64,000 nt of DNA from Aminicenans sp964648465 (lineage in GTDB: Bacteria > Acidobacteriota > Aminicenantia > Aminicenantales > Aminicenantaceae). The notes under the pieces were generated by a model. The model had not been told where the DNA came from, did no database searches, and was given only the letters and a program-made list of their open reading frames with translations. The DNA is taken from NCBI GenBank assembly GCA_964648465.1, contig CAZYMU010000013.1, positions 1-64,000 of the forward strand. The letters run 5' to 3'. A program made the position numbers and the translations under genes. Numbering within the stretch: the stretch's first letter is position 1; each line of letters opens with the position of its first letter. Positions 44,375-53,018 of this stretch are shown here, in pieces.

Positions 44375-45454
44375 ATGGTTACAATCGGAAAGACTACAAG
44401 GAAACAATACAGAACAAAAGTAAAAGAGGAATTCCCAGATACATTAAATATTGGGAATCTTAAGTTTAAGAAAAAACTTTCAATGAGATATGGAGAAAAT
44501 CCTGGATATCCTGCTGCTTTTTATACAGAAGAAGGAGCGAGTGGTCCTAATATGTCTACTATGAGAGTGATTCAAGAGGGGGCAAAAGGCTTAGGTTATA
44601 TAAATGTCGGGGATATGGACTTGGGCCAGAGGTTAATAAAAAAACTATCGGACATATATAATAATAGACATATTTGTGCCTTAATAAAGCATGAAATGCC
44701 TAGCGGTGTTGCGATGGGAAATGATTCTGAGAATGTTTTTGAAAAGGCATGGAAGTGCGATCCTCTGTCTAACTTTGGAAGTGTAGATGTGTTTAACTAC
44801 AAAATCGATGAGGAATTGGCCAAAAATATTGTTGAAAAAGGGAGAAATGTTGAAGTCGCATATGCTCCAGAATTCACGCCTGAGGCTATTGAAATATTCG
44901 CAACAAGAAAGCCATTAAGAGTCGTTAAAATGGGGTCCTTTTTTGATAAACCCTCTGTTGATGAAAATCTGGAATTTAAACGGGTGGCCGGAGGACTTTT
45001 AGTTCAGAAAAGATTTAATTCAAGAATCGTCTCGTGTGAATCAGTAGAGGTTGTTTCAGAGAGAAATCCAACGCCAGATGAAATCGATGCTGCAATTTTC
45101 AACTGGAATGTAGCATGTTTTACTCGGTCTAATGCAGTTATTATAGGAATGAAGGATAAAGTGCATGGTATTGGCTCTGGACAGCGAAGCAGGATCGATT
45201 CTGCAGAAGATGCTATTAAATTTTCAAAAAGGGGTTATGGATGTGAAGGATGTGTCATGGCTTCAGATGCGTTTATGCCTTTTCCAGATGTAGTGGAAAT
45301 TGCCGCAAAAAATAAAATCACATCGATAATTTATCCGCTCGGTTCAATAAGAGACAAAGAAGTTATCGATAAAGCCAATGAGTATAATATTGCCATGATT
45401 ATAACTAAGAAACCAGATGAAGAAAACAGTGAAAGATGTTTTCTTCACAGATGA
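44375..45454 (+). CDS. Stand-alone AICAR formyltransferase
   Basis: 359 residues from the ATG at 44375 (a GTG at 44354 overlapping purO is possible). It corresponds to the C-terminal formyltransferase part of PurH: MRYGENPGYPAAFY, IKHEMPSGVAMG (catalytic Lys-His), SNFGSVDVFN, and CVMASDAFMPFPDVVE. The N-terminal cyclohydrolase domain of PurH is absent and replaced by the separate PurO gene just upstream. It formylates AICAR with 10-formyl-THF. GAAAGGACG lies about 12 nt upstream. Confidence 0.9.
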   Translation: MVTIGKTTRKQYRTKVKEEFPDTLNIGNLKFKKKLSMRYGENPGYPAAFYTEEGASGPNMSTMRVIQEGAKGLGYINVGDMDLGQRLIKKLSDIYNNRHICALIKHEMPSGVAMGNDSENVFEKAWKCDPLSNFGSVDVFNYKIDEELAKNIVEKGRNVEVAYAPEFTPEAIEIFATRKPLRVVKMGSFFDKPSVDENLEFKRVAGGLLVQKRFNSRIVSCESVEVVSERNPTPDEIDAAIFNWNVACFTRSNAVIIGMKDKVHGIGSGQRSRIDSAEDAIKFSKRGYGCEGCVMASDAFMPFPDVVEIAAKNKITSIIYPLGSIRDKEVIDKANEYNIAMIITKKPDEENSERCFLHR

Positions 45455-45464
45455 GTATCACAGC

Positions 45465-45542
45465 TTGACTTTAAATAGAAGAATTCTATAATAAGATGTT
45501 TTTATAATATTATAATATATTGAGAGAGATATGATTTCTCTC
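45465..45542 (+). promoter_or_regulatory. Strong promoter and leader hairpin of the malic enzyme gene
   Basis: TTGACT (45465-45470), 16-bp spacer, TATAAT (45487-45492). The leader of about 75 nt contains GAGAGA (45522-45527) and TCTCTC (45537-45542), a 6-bp stem with a 9-nt loop, before the AAGGAG ribosome-binding site. The long leader contrasts with the leaderless genes in this window. Confidence 0.7.
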
Positions 45543-45574
45543 CGAAAATCTGTCATAATATAAGGAGATATTAA

Positions 45575-46924
45575 ATGAGTAATGATTTAACAGTGGAAGA
45601 GTTGCTAGCAAAGGCTGAACAACCTTCCAAGGATGCTATGCGACTTCATCCATTTTACAGAGGTAAAATCGAAGTACTGCCTAAGTGCAGGATTAATAAT
45701 TTTAATGATTTTGCCATATGGTATACTCCGGGTGTTGCTGCTCCATGTAAAGAGATCTATAAAAACAGTGAAAAAGTATACGAAATGACCAATAAAGCTA
45801 ATTTTGTTGCGGTTGTATCCGATGGAACTCGAGTTCTAGGACTCGGAGATATTGGACCTGAAGCTGGCCTTCCCGTTATGGAAGGAAAGGTTGTTCTTTA
45901 TAAATACCTAGGTGGTGTTGATGCTTTTCCAATTATGCTTGACACCAAAAATCCGGAAGAAATTATCAAGACAGTAAAGCTGTTACAGCCGACATTTGGT
46001 GGAATTAACCTTGAAGATATTTCAAATCCGAAATGTTTTCATATATTAGATACACTAAGAGAAGAATGTCATATTCCCGTATGGCATGATGACCAACAGG
46101 GGACAGCTTGTGTGACAGTAGCTGGATTGATGAATGCTGTGAAAATTGTTGGGAAAAAGTTAGAAGATATTAAAGTAGCGATGGTTGGCGCAGGTGCTGC
46201 AAATATAGCAATAAATAGGTGCATAGTAACAGCAGGAGTAATGCCTGGTAATATCATACAAGTGGATTCAAAAGGGATTTTACACAGAGACAGAGAAGAT
46301 AGAGAGACCCTGCAGAAAAACTTCAAGGAAAAGTGGCATATTTGTGAAACAACAAATAAATACCAGGTCAAAGGTGGTATAAAGGAAGCAATGGAAGGAG
46401 CAGATGTTTTGCTTTGTGCATCAAGAGCTGGCATTATAAAGAAAGAATTTATCAGAGTTATGGCAAAAGATTCTATCGTTTTTGCTGCGGCCAATCCAGT
46501 TCCTGAAATATGGCCGTGGGATGCGAAAGAAGCAGGGGCAAAAATTGTTGCTACAGGTCGTTCTGATTTCCCAAATCAGGTTAATAATTCCCTCGGATTT
46601 CCCGGAATTTTCAGAGGAACATTGGATGTAATGGCAACTAAAATAACTGATGAAATGTGTATTGAAGCAGCAAAAGAATTGGCAAAAGTAGCTGAAGACC
46701 ATGGCCTAAGCGAGGATTATATAATACCCAATATGGATCAGTGGGAACTTTTTCCGAGAGAAGCTGTTGCAGTTGGAACGAAAGCAATTGAACAAGGAAT
46801 TGCAAGAATCGAGGCTCCTGCAGAAGAAAGGTATAAATTGGCTGAAGGAATAATCAAAAAGGCTAGAGAAGAAGTAAAATTATTGATGAGAGAAAATTTC
46901 ATTATTGACCCTGACAAAAAATAG
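45575..46924 (+). CDS. NAD(P)-dependent malic enzyme
   Basis: 449 residues, the short MaeB-type catalytic part without the phosphotransacetylase-like extension. Motifs: YTPGVAAPCKEI, GTRVLGLGDIGPEAGLPVMEGK, HDDQQGTACVTVAG with metal ligands, and GAGAANIAINR for nucleotide binding, then AAANPVPE. It decarboxylates malate to pyruvate. AAGGAG precedes the ATG. NAD or NADP preference is not settled. The stop codon touches the start of a dispersed element. Confidence 0.93.
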   Translation: MSNDLTVEELLAKAEQPSKDAMRLHPFYRGKIEVLPKCRINNFNDFAIWYTPGVAAPCKEIYKNSEKVYEMTNKANFVAVVSDGTRVLGLGDIGPEAGLPVMEGKVVLYKYLGGVDAFPIMLDTKNPEEIIKTVKLLQPTFGGINLEDISNPKCFHILDTLREECHIPVWHDDQQGTACVTVAGLMNAVKIVGKKLEDIKVAMVGAGAANIAINRCIVTAGVMPGNIIQVDSKGILHRDREDRETLQKNFKEKWHICETTNKYQVKGGIKEAMEGADVLLCASRAGIIKKEFIRVMAKDSIVFAAANPVPEIWPWDAKEAGAKIVATGRSDFPNQVNNSLGFPGIFRGTLDVMATKITDEMCIEAAKELAKVAEDHGLSEDYIIPNMDQWELFPREAVAVGTKAIEQGIARIEAPAEERYKLAEGIIKKAREEVKLLMRENFIIDPDKK

Positions 46925-47424
46925 CTTAGGTTATACATAAAAATTGCTGATAGAATTAATATAATACCAAATAGTTTTTATAGTTCTCTATGAAACCCTC
47001 AGAACTAGTTTATTTTCTATCCTTGGCTAGATCACAAACTAACAGCGTAAAGCATATGAATTTGAGGGGATGGAGGAAGCGACATTAAAAGATTTAGCCT
47101 TTATGAGTCGATCTTCGAGGGAACCCAACAAAGTGAGTCGGGCCTGATGGATGTGTGAGCACTGTATAATCAAAAGGGCGATGTTGATGATGGCTCGGGG
47201 ACATTGGGGCGTTGCTTAAGATAAACATGCGGAGTTCCAGCAGAGCCGAGAAGATCGGGGAGGAAATGGCGTTAAAAATCTTAGTGGAGTGCAAACATGT
47301 TTCACCTTCCAGGCGAGCCAATCTTATTGCATCTGCTTCGTTACAGCGAATTCGTGGTGAAGAACCACAGCTTCATGCGATGTGCCTTGCATCTGCAACA
47401 ACTTAGACTCGTGAATAATTCAGG
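46925..47424 (+). repeat. Dispersed noncoding element, most complete copy (500 bp)
   Basis: Left end CTTAGGTTATACAT (46925-46938; 9/14 to the consensus CCTGAATTATTCAT), right end GTGAATAATTCAGG (47411-47424; exact inverse of the consensus). Between them: AAAAATTGCTGATAGAATT, a small stem AGTTCT...AGAACT, the 80-bp core 47047-47126 (79/80 to copy B), GGCCTGATGGATGTGTGAGC, GCGGAGTTCCAGCAGAGCCG, ATGGCGTTAAAAATC, and the GGCGAGCC...CTCGTG part. It contains no transposase; open frames in it are not conserved in copies A or B. It fills most of the malic enzyme-dnaK gap; the remaining 47425-47588 holds the dnaK promoter. A nonautonomous MITE carrying a structured RNA is the best guess. Confidence 0.88.
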
Positions 47425-47513
47425 CTTTTGCAAACTAAATGGGAGGTGAACCTTCTTAAATTGATAGCTGTGTTGAATTATGAATTAAATATGAAATAAA
47501 TATTTTAGATATA

Positions 47514-47543
47514 CTTGACAAAAATATACTCAAGTGTTATATT
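47514..47543 (+). promoter_or_regulatory. dnaK promoter with HAIR-type HspR operator
   Basis: TTGACA (47515-47520), 17-bp spacer, TATATT (47538-47543). CTTGACA (47514-47520), 7 bp, ACTCAAG (47528-47534) matches the HAIR consensus CTTGAGT-N7-ACTCAAG at 12 of 14 positions; the left half-site coincides with the -35 box. Repression by HspR, encoded third in the operon, would give autoregulated heat induction. Confidence 0.8.
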
Positions 47544-47588
47544 AATTACATGTTGAATTAATATTGAAATTAAATTCGGAGGATATAA

Positions 47589-49532
47589 ATGTCAAAAACA
47601 ATAGGAATTGACCTTGGTACAACAAACTCAGTTGTTGCCGTAACAGAAGGTGATAAGCCTGTAATTATCACAAATGAAGAGGGAGGACGTACAACTCCTT
47701 CTGTTGTTGCTTTTAATGAAAAAGGAGATAGATTGGTTGGCCAGGTTGCAAAAAGACAAAGGGTTTCAAATCCTGAAAACACAATATATTCTATAAAAAG
47801 ATTCATGGGGCGACGCTTCAGTGAAGTTCCTGAAGAAATAAAACAGGTTCCCTTTAAAGTGACTAAAGATCCAAATGGAGACGTGAGGATAGAAGCATTA
47901 AATAAAAAATATGCGCCACCTCAGATTTCAGCAATGATTCTGAGGAAGTTGAAAAAGTCGGCAGAGGATTATCTGGGAGAAAAAGTTCAAAAAGCCGTAA
48001 TTACAGTGCCTGCTTATTTTAATGACAGTCAAAGAAAAGCAACCAAGGATGCCGGAAAAATTGCCGGTCTTGAAGTTGAAAGAATAGTCAACGAACCTAC
48101 TGCTGCTGCACTAGCTTACGGGATGGACAAGAAGAAGGACCAAACGATTGCTGTATATGATTTTGGAGGTGGGACTTTTGATATTTCAATTTTGGAAGTA
48201 GGTGAGGGGATTGTTGAGGTAAAATCTACAAATGGAGACACACATCTTGGGGGGGATGACATTGATCAGAAAATACAGGACTGGCTGGTTTCTGAATTCA
48301 AAAAAGATAATGGCATAGATCTTTCGAAAGATAAAATGGCACTTCAACGATTAAAGGAAGCTGCTGAAAAAGCAAAAATGGAACTTTCCACAACTAAGGA
48401 AACCGAAGTAAATCTTCCATTTATTACTGCTGATTCAACTGGGCCAAGACATCTTCTTCTAAAACTGAGTAGAGCAAAATTAGAGGAGCTTATGGATGAA
48501 ATAATTCAAAAGACAATAGATCCTTGTAAGAAAGCAATGGCTGATGCTGGAGTAAAGGCCGAAGATATAAATGAAGTAGTTTTGGTAGGAGGATCGACAC
48601 GAATTCCAAAAGTACAAGATCTTGTTAAAGATATCTTTGGGAAGGAGCCCCATAAGGGAGTTAACCCTGATGAAGTCGTAGCAGCAGGAGCAGCTATTCA
48701 GGCAGCAGTTTTATCTGGAGATGTTAAAGATGTGCTTTTACTGGACGTAACTCCTCTTACTCTTGGTATAGAGACACTTGGTGGTGTGTTTACAAAAATG
48801 ATTGCAAGGAATACAACAATTCCCACAAAAAAAACTGAAACATTTTCTACTGCTTCTGATAATCAGCCAAGCGTTGAAATTCATGTACTTCAGGGTGAAA
48901 GGGAAATGGCTGCTGCCAATAGGACATTAGGCCGTTTTCATCTGGATGGTATTCCGCCTGCTCCGCGAGGAGTGCCCAAGATAGAAGTTGCTTTTGATAT
49001 TAATGCCGATGGAATACTTCATGTTTCTGCCAAGGATATAGGAACAGGAAAACAGCAATCTATTACTATAACAGGTCACAGCGGGCTTGAAGAAGAAGAA
49101 ATAGAAAAAATGGTAAAGGATGCTGAAGTTCATGCTGAAGAAGACAAGAATAAAAGAGAAGTCATTGATACCAAGAACCAGGCCGATCAAATGATTTATA
49201 GTTTAGAGAAGTTATTAAAAGAAAATAAAGATAAAATTGGCGAAGACGAAACAAAAAAAATACAGATTGAAATAGAAAATACAAAAAAGGCAATCGAGAG
49301 TGAAGACCTGGAGCAAATAAAGAAAGCAATAGAATCACTCTCTCAGGCATCCCATAAACTGACAGAAATGATGTATCAGCAAGCAGCTCAGCAACAACAG
49401 GCACAGCAGACCAATGCTCAACAGGAAGCACAAAGTAATTCTGAAAGCCAAACAACAGACAAAGAAACTTCTGAAAGCGGCTCTGAAGGCGAGGTTATTG
49501 ACGCAGAAGTGATAGATGAAGAAAAGAAATAA
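47589..49532 (+). CDS. dnaK: Chaperone DnaK (Hsp70)
   Basis: 647 residues, full length. N-terminal IGIDLGTTNSVVAV, NEPTAAALAYGM, YDFGGGTFDISIL and VLVGGSTRIPKV are the ATPase motifs; the substrate-binding domain begins after LLLDVTPLTLGIETLGG; the tail is Gln-rich and ends DAEVIDEEKK, the usual EEVD-like bacterial end. GGAGG precedes the ATG. First gene of the heat-shock operon; grpE is not in it. Confidence 0.98.
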   Translation: MSKTIGIDLGTTNSVVAVTEGDKPVIITNEEGGRTTPSVVAFNEKGDRLVGQVAKRQRVSNPENTIYSIKRFMGRRFSEVPEEIKQVPFKVTKDPNGDVRIEALNKKYAPPQISAMILRKLKKSAEDYLGEKVQKAVITVPAYFNDSQRKATKDAGKIAGLEVERIVNEPTAAALAYGMDKKKDQTIAVYDFGGGTFDISILEVGEGIVEVKSTNGDTHLGGDDIDQKIQDWLVSEFKKDNGIDLSKDKMALQRLKEAAEKAKMELSTTKETEVNLPFITADSTGPRHLLLKLSRAKLEELMDEIIQKTIDPCKKAMADAGVKAEDINEVVLVGGSTRIPKVQDLVKDIFGKEPHKGVNPDEVVAAGAAIQAAVLSGDVKDVLLLDVTPLTLGIETLGGVFTKMIARNTTIPTKKTETFSTASDNQPSVEIHVLQGEREMAAANRTLGRFHLDGIPPAPRGVPKIEVAFDINADGILHVSAKDIGTGKQQSITITGHSGLEEEEIEKMVKDAEVHAEEDKNKREVIDTKNQADQMIYSLEKLLKENKDKIGEDETKKIQIEIENTKKAIESEDLEQIKKAIESLSQASHKLTEMMYQQAAQQQQAQQTNAQQEAQSNSESQTTDKETSESGSEGEVIDAEVIDEEKK

Positions 49533-49623
49533 ATTGGATAGAAGCCTATATTTTTAACCTGTAAATACCTTTTCAAGCAGACAATTAGCACTGCATGAAC
49601 ATTTAAGACTAAAAGGGCCAGGG

Positions 49624-50730
49624 ATGAAGAAGGATTATTATCAAATTCTAGATGTTTCCAAGAAAGCTTCTCTGCCAGAGATAAAAAAAGCATTCAGAAA
49701 ACTTGCAAGAAAATACCATCCTGATCTCAACCCAGGGGATAGAGTTACAGAAACTCGGTTTAAAGAGATTCAAGAAGCTTATTCAGTTCTAAAAGACCCC
49801 AAAAAAAGGAGTCAGTATGATCAATTTGGGTTTGTTGGCAATATCCCTCCTGGAGGAGGATACAAACATTCTTATTCAACAGGCTTCGAAGGTTTTGATT
49901 TCTCAGGGTTTGGGACATCTTCATTCCGCGACTTCTTTGGAGATGTTTTTGGGTCAAGAGTACAGTCAACTCAGAAAAGAACAACGAGAGGAGAAGACCT
50001 TCACTATTCCATGAAAGTTACATTTGTTGATGCTTTCAAGGGAGTAGATACACGAATAAGACTTACCAGGATGATTGCTTGTTCGAACTGTAATGGAGCT
50101 GGCTATGTGCAAAGCAAGGGTCAGCAAGTGTGCTCAGTATGTAAAGGAAGAGGGCAAATCTACAGACAGATAGGTTCTATGAAATTTTCGAGTCCTTGTC
50201 ATTCATGTGGGGGAAGCGGAGTATCTCCAGGGGAAGAGTGTGCAGTATGTCATGGGTCTGGATATATTCAAAAAAATGAGCTGATAAGAGTTAGAATTCC
50301 CGGTGGAGTGAATACAGCCTCAAAAGTCCGTATTGCAGGAAAGGGGAATGCTGGAAGAATGGGAGGCCCTTCCGGAGATTTGTTTATTACAATTGAAGTT
50401 GAACCACATGCATTTTTTAAGCGTGAGGGGAAAAATATTTATGTGAAGGTCCCTATTACAGTGACTGAAGCAACGCTTGGTGCAAAAATCGAAGTTCCGA
50501 CTCTTCATGGGAAAGCTACAATCAAAATTCCTCCCGGGACAAAATCCGGTCAGAAATTCAGATTGAGAGGAAAGGGAACTCCCATGCCTGGAAAGAAGCT
50601 CCAAGGCGATGAATTTGTTGAGGTATTCATTGTCCCGCCTCCATCTAGAGATCAGAGGATTAGAGAATTAATGAGAGAAATTGAAAAAATCACTGGTCAG
50701 AAGCCGAGGGAGAAATTGGGGATTACTTGA
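49624..50730 (+). CDS. dnaJ: Chaperone DnaJ (Hsp40)
   Basis: 368 residues with a J domain (HPD at 32-34), a Gly/Phe-rich segment, the zinc-binding domain with four CxxCxGxG repeats (CSNCNGAG, CSVCKGRG, CHSCGGSG, CAVCHGSG) and the two beta-sandwich domains (FKREGKNIYVKVPIT, TLHGKATIKIPPGTKSGQ). It stimulates DnaK and delivers substrates. It lies 91 bp after dnaK; the next gene begins one base after its stop. GGGCCAGGG is the nearest ribosome-binding-like sequence. Confidence 0.97.
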   Translation: MKKDYYQILDVSKKASLPEIKKAFRKLARKYHPDLNPGDRVTETRFKEIQEAYSVLKDPKKRSQYDQFGFVGNIPPGGGYKHSYSTGFEGFDFSGFGTSSFRDFFGDVFGSRVQSTQKRTTRGEDLHYSMKVTFVDAFKGVDTRIRLTRMIACSNCNGAGYVQSKGQQVCSVCKGRGQIYRQIGSMKFSSPCHSCGGSGVSPGEECAVCHGSGYIQKNELIRVRIPGGVNTASKVRIAGKGNAGRMGGPSGDLFITIEVEPHAFFKREGKNIYVKVPITVTEATLGAKIEVPTLHGKATIKIPPGTKSGQKFRLRGKGTPMPGKKLQGDEFVEVFIVPPPSRDQRIRELMREIEKITGQKPREKLGIT

Positions 50731-50731
50731 A

Positions 50732-51130
50732 ATGAAAACGAAAAAAGAATCAAAGAAATATCATCACATAAGTATTGTAGCTAGTATATACAATATCCAT
50801 CCCCAGACCTTAAGATTGTATGAAAGGGAGGGACTGCTAAAACCTTCACGAAGTGAAGGCAATACACGTCTTTATTCTGATGAGGATCTGAAACAGCTCG
50901 AGCTAATACTTGATATCACACGCGATTTGGGAGTTAATCTTGCAGGAGTCGAAGTGATTCTGAACATGAGGAAGAAAATAGAGAGGATTGAGGCAGAAGT
51001 AAATGAATTTTTGGAGTATATAAAGAAAGAATTTTTTGAAGGAAAAGAAGACGAATTTGAAGTTAGAAAAAATGCTTTGGTACGAATAAGTCCAGCCATG
51101 ATCATGAAAGTAGAGAATAAAGAAGAATGA
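50732..51130 (+). CDS. hspR: HspR-like MerR-family heat-shock repressor
   Basis: 132 residues from the ATG at 50732, one base after the dnaJ stop. The MerR helix-turn-helix reads YNIHPQTLRLYEREGLLKPSR, with the HspR-type PQTLRLYE; a coiled-coil follows (KKIERIEAEVNEF). HspR binds HAIR sites with DnaK as co-repressor. A HAIR site precedes dnaK, supporting the call. The ATGA overlap couples it to the sigma-factor gene. Confidence 0.88.
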   Translation: MKTKKESKKYHHISIVASIYNIHPQTLRLYEREGLLKPSRSEGNTRLYSDEDLKQLELILDITRDLGVNLAGVEVILNMRKKIERIEAEVNEFLEYIKKEFFEGKEDEFEVRKNALVRISPAMIMKVENKEE

Positions 51131-51975
51131 AAAATTATAATGATACTTATCTTGATTCAAAGAATTTAAAAATATATTTAAATCAGATTTCAAAATTCTC
51201 CCTTCTTACTCAAGAAAAAGAAAAAAAGTTAGGTTTACGCATTCGAAAAGGTGATAAAGAGGCTCTGAAGAAATTAATCGAGTCGAATCTCAGATTTGTG
51301 GTTTCATACGTGAAAAAATACAGAGGCTTAGGATTGAGTTTGCTTGACCTAATCAATGAAGGAAATTTGGGACTCATAGAAGCAGCAAGAAGGTATGACC
51401 CAAAGAAAAATGTCAAATTTATATCCTATGCTGTATGGTGGATCAGGCAAGCTGTAATTCAAGCACTGTCAAAGTATTCACGAATTTATCATGTTCCTCA
51501 GAAGCTTGCCGATCAGATTTCTGAGATGAAAAAAGTAAACGCCAGACTAAAAAGAAAATTGGGCAGAGAAGCAAAAAGGGAAGAAATAGCCTCAAGCATG
51601 AAATTGCCTACTCAGTATATTGAAGAATTAGAAATAATGGGGAGAAAAGATATTTCATTAAATGATACAATCTTTGATGATAACATGGAGATTGGAGACA
51701 GAATAACAGACAGTATTACTCCATCTGTAGAATATCAAATTATTAAAAATTCTATACAGGGGCAGATTAGAAAAATAATTAAAGAATTGGATGGAAAGGA
51801 AGCTCTTGTGCTAAAATTAAGATTCGGACTGGATGATGATAAACAGTGCACTCTTCAGGAAATTGGAAACAGACTTAATCTGTCTAGAGAAAGAATAAGA
51901 CAAATTGAGAAAAAAGCAATGCAAAAGCTGGCTCAGTCACATAGGATTCAACAGCTTAGAGGATATTTAAACTGA
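51127..51975 (+). CDS. RNA polymerase sigma-70 family factor in the heat-shock operon
   Basis: 282 residues: sigma region 1.2 (DSKNLKIYLNQISKFSLLT), 2 (LRFVVSYVKKYRGLGLSLLDLINEGNLGLIEAARRYDP and FISYAVWWIRQAVIQAL for -10 binding), 3 (RLKRKLGREAKREEIA) and 4 (CTLQEIGNRLNLSRERIRQIEKKAMQKL for -35 binding). Region 1.1 is missing and length is that of group 2/RpoH-type factors rather than the principal RpoD. Position after hspR under the same promoter suggests a stress role. Overlaps the previous and next genes. Confidence 0.88.
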   Translation: MKNYNDTYLDSKNLKIYLNQISKFSLLTQEKEKKLGLRIRKGDKEALKKLIESNLRFVVSYVKKYRGLGLSLLDLINEGNLGLIEAARRYDPKKNVKFISYAVWWIRQAVIQALSKYSRIYHVPQKLADQISEMKKVNARLKRKLGREAKREEIASSMKLPTQYIEELEIMGRKDISLNDTIFDDNMEIGDRITDSITPSVEYQIIKNSIQGQIRKIIKELDGKEALVLKLRFGLDDDKQCTLQEIGNRLNLSRERIRQIEKKAMQKLAQSHRIQQLRGYLN

Positions 51976-52736
51976 TGGAAAAGATTTGTACGGAATGTAA
52001 TGGAACGGGATGGATATTATCGAAAGTGAATGGGAAGACAGTTGCCAAGAGATGTAAATGCTACCATGAGCGAAAAAGTCAAATTATTTTTGAACAGGCT
52101 AATATACCCAAAAGATATTCAGACCGCACATTTAGAAATTTTGAGTCTCATAATGATTCCCACCGTTATGCTTTAAAAATTTCAAAGATATTTGTTAAAA
52201 ATTACCCTGTCCAGGATATTGGCCTTCTTTTTCAAGGTCCCTGCGGAGTAGGGAAGACGCATCTTGCGGTTGCCATCATTAATGAATTGATCTTTAAAAA
52301 AAATGCAGACTGTTATTTCTGTGATTTCAGGGAATTGATAAGAAAGATACAGAGTACATTTAACTCGGATTCTACTTTAAGTGAGTCAGACATCCTGACT
52401 CCAATTTTTCAAAAAGATGTTCTTGTAATGGATGAATTAGGAGCCAAAAGAACCTCGGCTTGGGTTGAAGATACTATTTTCTACATTATCAATCATAGAT
52501 ATAACAATAAAAAATTAACTATCTTTACATCTAATTATATAGACAGTGAAGAAGAAGAGGAAGATACGAGGGATTCCTTCTTTAAAAAGACGGATTTTAC
52601 CAAACGGAGGGATGATTCTCTTGTAGATAGGATCGGAGTACGTTTGAGGTCGAGAATTTATGAGATGTGCAAGATTGTAACCGTTAGTGGAGACGACTAC
52701 CGAAAGAAAGTAAAACAGGCCGGATATAGATTTTGA
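51975..52736 (+). CDS. DnaC/DnaI-like AAA+ ATPase with N-terminal zinc motif
   Basis: 253 residues. N terminus has cysteines at 5, 8, 27 and 29 (CTECNGTGW and CKCYH), a possible zinc site as in DnaI. The ATPase has Walker A GPCGVGKTH, Walker B VLVMDELG, and sensor FTSNY, then the arginine-finger region RLRSRIYEM. Helicase-loader relatives load DnaB; phage- and IS-related forms exist. Here it ends the heat-shock operon, its ATG overlapping the sigma stop by one base. An acidic insert (SEEEEEDTRD) precedes the final part. Confidence 0.88.
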   Translation: MEKICTECNGTGWILSKVNGKTVAKRCKCYHERKSQIIFEQANIPKRYSDRTFRNFESHNDSHRYALKISKIFVKNYPVQDIGLLFQGPCGVGKTHLAVAIINELIFKKNADCYFCDFRELIRKIQSTFNSDSTLSESDILTPIFQKDVLVMDELGAKRTSAWVEDTIFYIINHRYNNKKLTIFTSNYIDSEEEEEDTRDSFFKKTDFTKRRDDSLVDRIGVRLRSRIYEMCKIVTVSGDDYRKKVKQAGYRF

Positions 52737-52841
52737 TATTCGTAATCCATTGTTTCATAGTAAAAAGCTCCTCTGCTGATGAGACAACTGATATTTTGTT
52801 TGATATTCTCAAAAGATTCTGCTAAATTTATTTGAACTTAC

Positions 52842-52917
52842 TCCTCGGTAGCTCAATAGGTAGAGCGGGTGGCTGTTAACCACTAGGTTGGGGGTTCGAG
52901 TCCCTCCCGGGGAGCCA
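52842..52917 (+). tRNA. tRNA-Asn (GTT)
   Basis: 76 nt cloverleaf. Acceptor stem TCCTCGG pairs with CCGGGGA; D arm AGCTC..GAGC; anticodon loop CTGTTAA between GGTGG and CCACT gives anticodon GTT; T arm GGGGGTTCGAGTCCCTC; discriminator G and encoded CCA at 52915-52917. The remaining part of the 52737-53136 gap contains only the small frame described separately. Confidence 0.96.
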
Positions 52918-53018
52918 GTTTTTGGTGTAAAGAAAGTAAATCATTTAGTCATCGTTAGTCATAAAAAAATTGAAGGAATTGATAGTTTAAATAATAAAAT
53001 ATATATAAGGAGATTTTT

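Noticed and set aside
47094..47406. 60-75-codon frames on both strands within the 500-bp repeat
   Set aside because: Not preserved in copy B despite very high nucleotide identity in the core; base identity without frame conservation argues for noncoding function.
46925..47424. Group II intron or IS fragment as identity of the 500-bp repeat
   Set aside because: No reverse transcriptase or transposase remnant, no GUGYG-type 5' end, no domain V-like hairpin recognised; inverted ends point to a MITE-like element instead.
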